22,229 bases of DNA from JACDAV01 sp036556145 (GTDB lineage: Bacteria; Chloroflexota; Limnocylindria; Limnocylindrales; CSP1-4): contig DATBKB010000113.1 of the NCBI GenBank assembly GCA_036556145.1, positions 1 to 22,229 of the forward strand, written 5' to 3'. Shown piece after piece: positions 22,201 to 22,229 of the stretch (position 1 is the first letter of the stretch; each line of letters begins with the position of its first letter). Below the pieces are notes generated by a model. That model saw only the letters and a program-made list of their open reading frames with translations. It ran no database searches and was not told the origin of the DNA. Position numbers and translations under genes: made by a program.

Positions 22201-22229
22201 ATGGCCACCCAGCCGACCACGAAGGCGGC
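22201..22229 (+). CDS. Start of an unidentified gene (truncated by window end)
   Basis: An ATG with a strong GGAGG site 5 bases upstream opens MATQPTTKA and runs off the window. Only nine full codons are visible, so no product can be named. The ribosome site and the upstream TATCAT are the reasons to believe it is a gene start. Confidence 0.55.

Noticed and set aside
1..22229. CRISPR arrays, tRNA/rRNA genes, transposases, integrases, toxin-antitoxin pairs, phage genes
   Set aside because: None was recognised on either strand by eye; nearly all sequence is accounted for by metabolic, transport and regulatory genes.

Overview
This is a GC-rich, gene-dense bacterial segment. It carries no RNA genes, insertion sequences, CRISPR arrays or phage genes that I can see. 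GTG starts preceded by strong GGAGG-type ribosome sites, 4-base gene overlaps, lipoprotein signals and the gene families suggest a high-GC soil or freshwater bacterium. My best guess is Chloroflexota (Limnocylindria-like), with Actinobacteriota as the alternative. That placement is inference, because no phylogenetic marker lies in the window.

Region 1 (1-6100) looks like nitrogen-compound catabolism with an unrelated regulatory module inserted in it. A partial APC-type amino acid/amine permease (minus strand) is divergent from a short-chain dehydrogenase (SDR) and a glutamine-synthetase-like gamma-glutamyl ligase. A second SDR follows at 5280. Between them sit two minus-strand genes (DUF378 membrane protein, then a secreted two-repeat DUF4397 protein). 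A MerR-family regulator with a CarH/LitR-like cobalamin-binding half is transcribed divergently from them. The short region between them (4232-4348) holds overlapping divergent promoters and four TGTC-type direct repeats in two pairs, each with 11-bp spacing. I consider this the most interesting part of the window.

Region 2 (6116-20294) is a polysaccharide/galactoside utilisation locus. A secreted GH43 enzyme (minus) is divergent from an operon of sugar-binding lipoprotein, two MalF/MalG-type permeases, a cytoplasmic GH2 enzyme and a GH43 lipoprotein. A GH1-like enzyme (minus) is convergent with that operon and divergent from a second one: a small unknown protein, galT, galK and a polyphosphate glucokinase. 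The likely flow is extracellular trimming of arabinose/xylose side chains by the GH43 enzymes, ABC import of the oligosaccharide, intracellular cleavage by GH2/GH1, then Leloir entry of galactose and polyphosphate- or ATP-driven phosphorylation of glucose. No transporter ATPase, GalE, GalM or dedicated regulator is present in the window.

Region 3 (20334-22229) holds a KefB/YbaL-type cation:proton antiporter with a C-terminal TrkA-N domain, apparently made from a near-leaderless transcript, and the first codons of an unidentified gene.

Two small sequence curiosities lie at 5' gene ends in the gal operon. One is an in-frame 23-bp repeat in the small gene before galT. The other is a 20-bp duplication of the ppgK start region that leaves a 7-codon mini-ORF between galK and ppgK.
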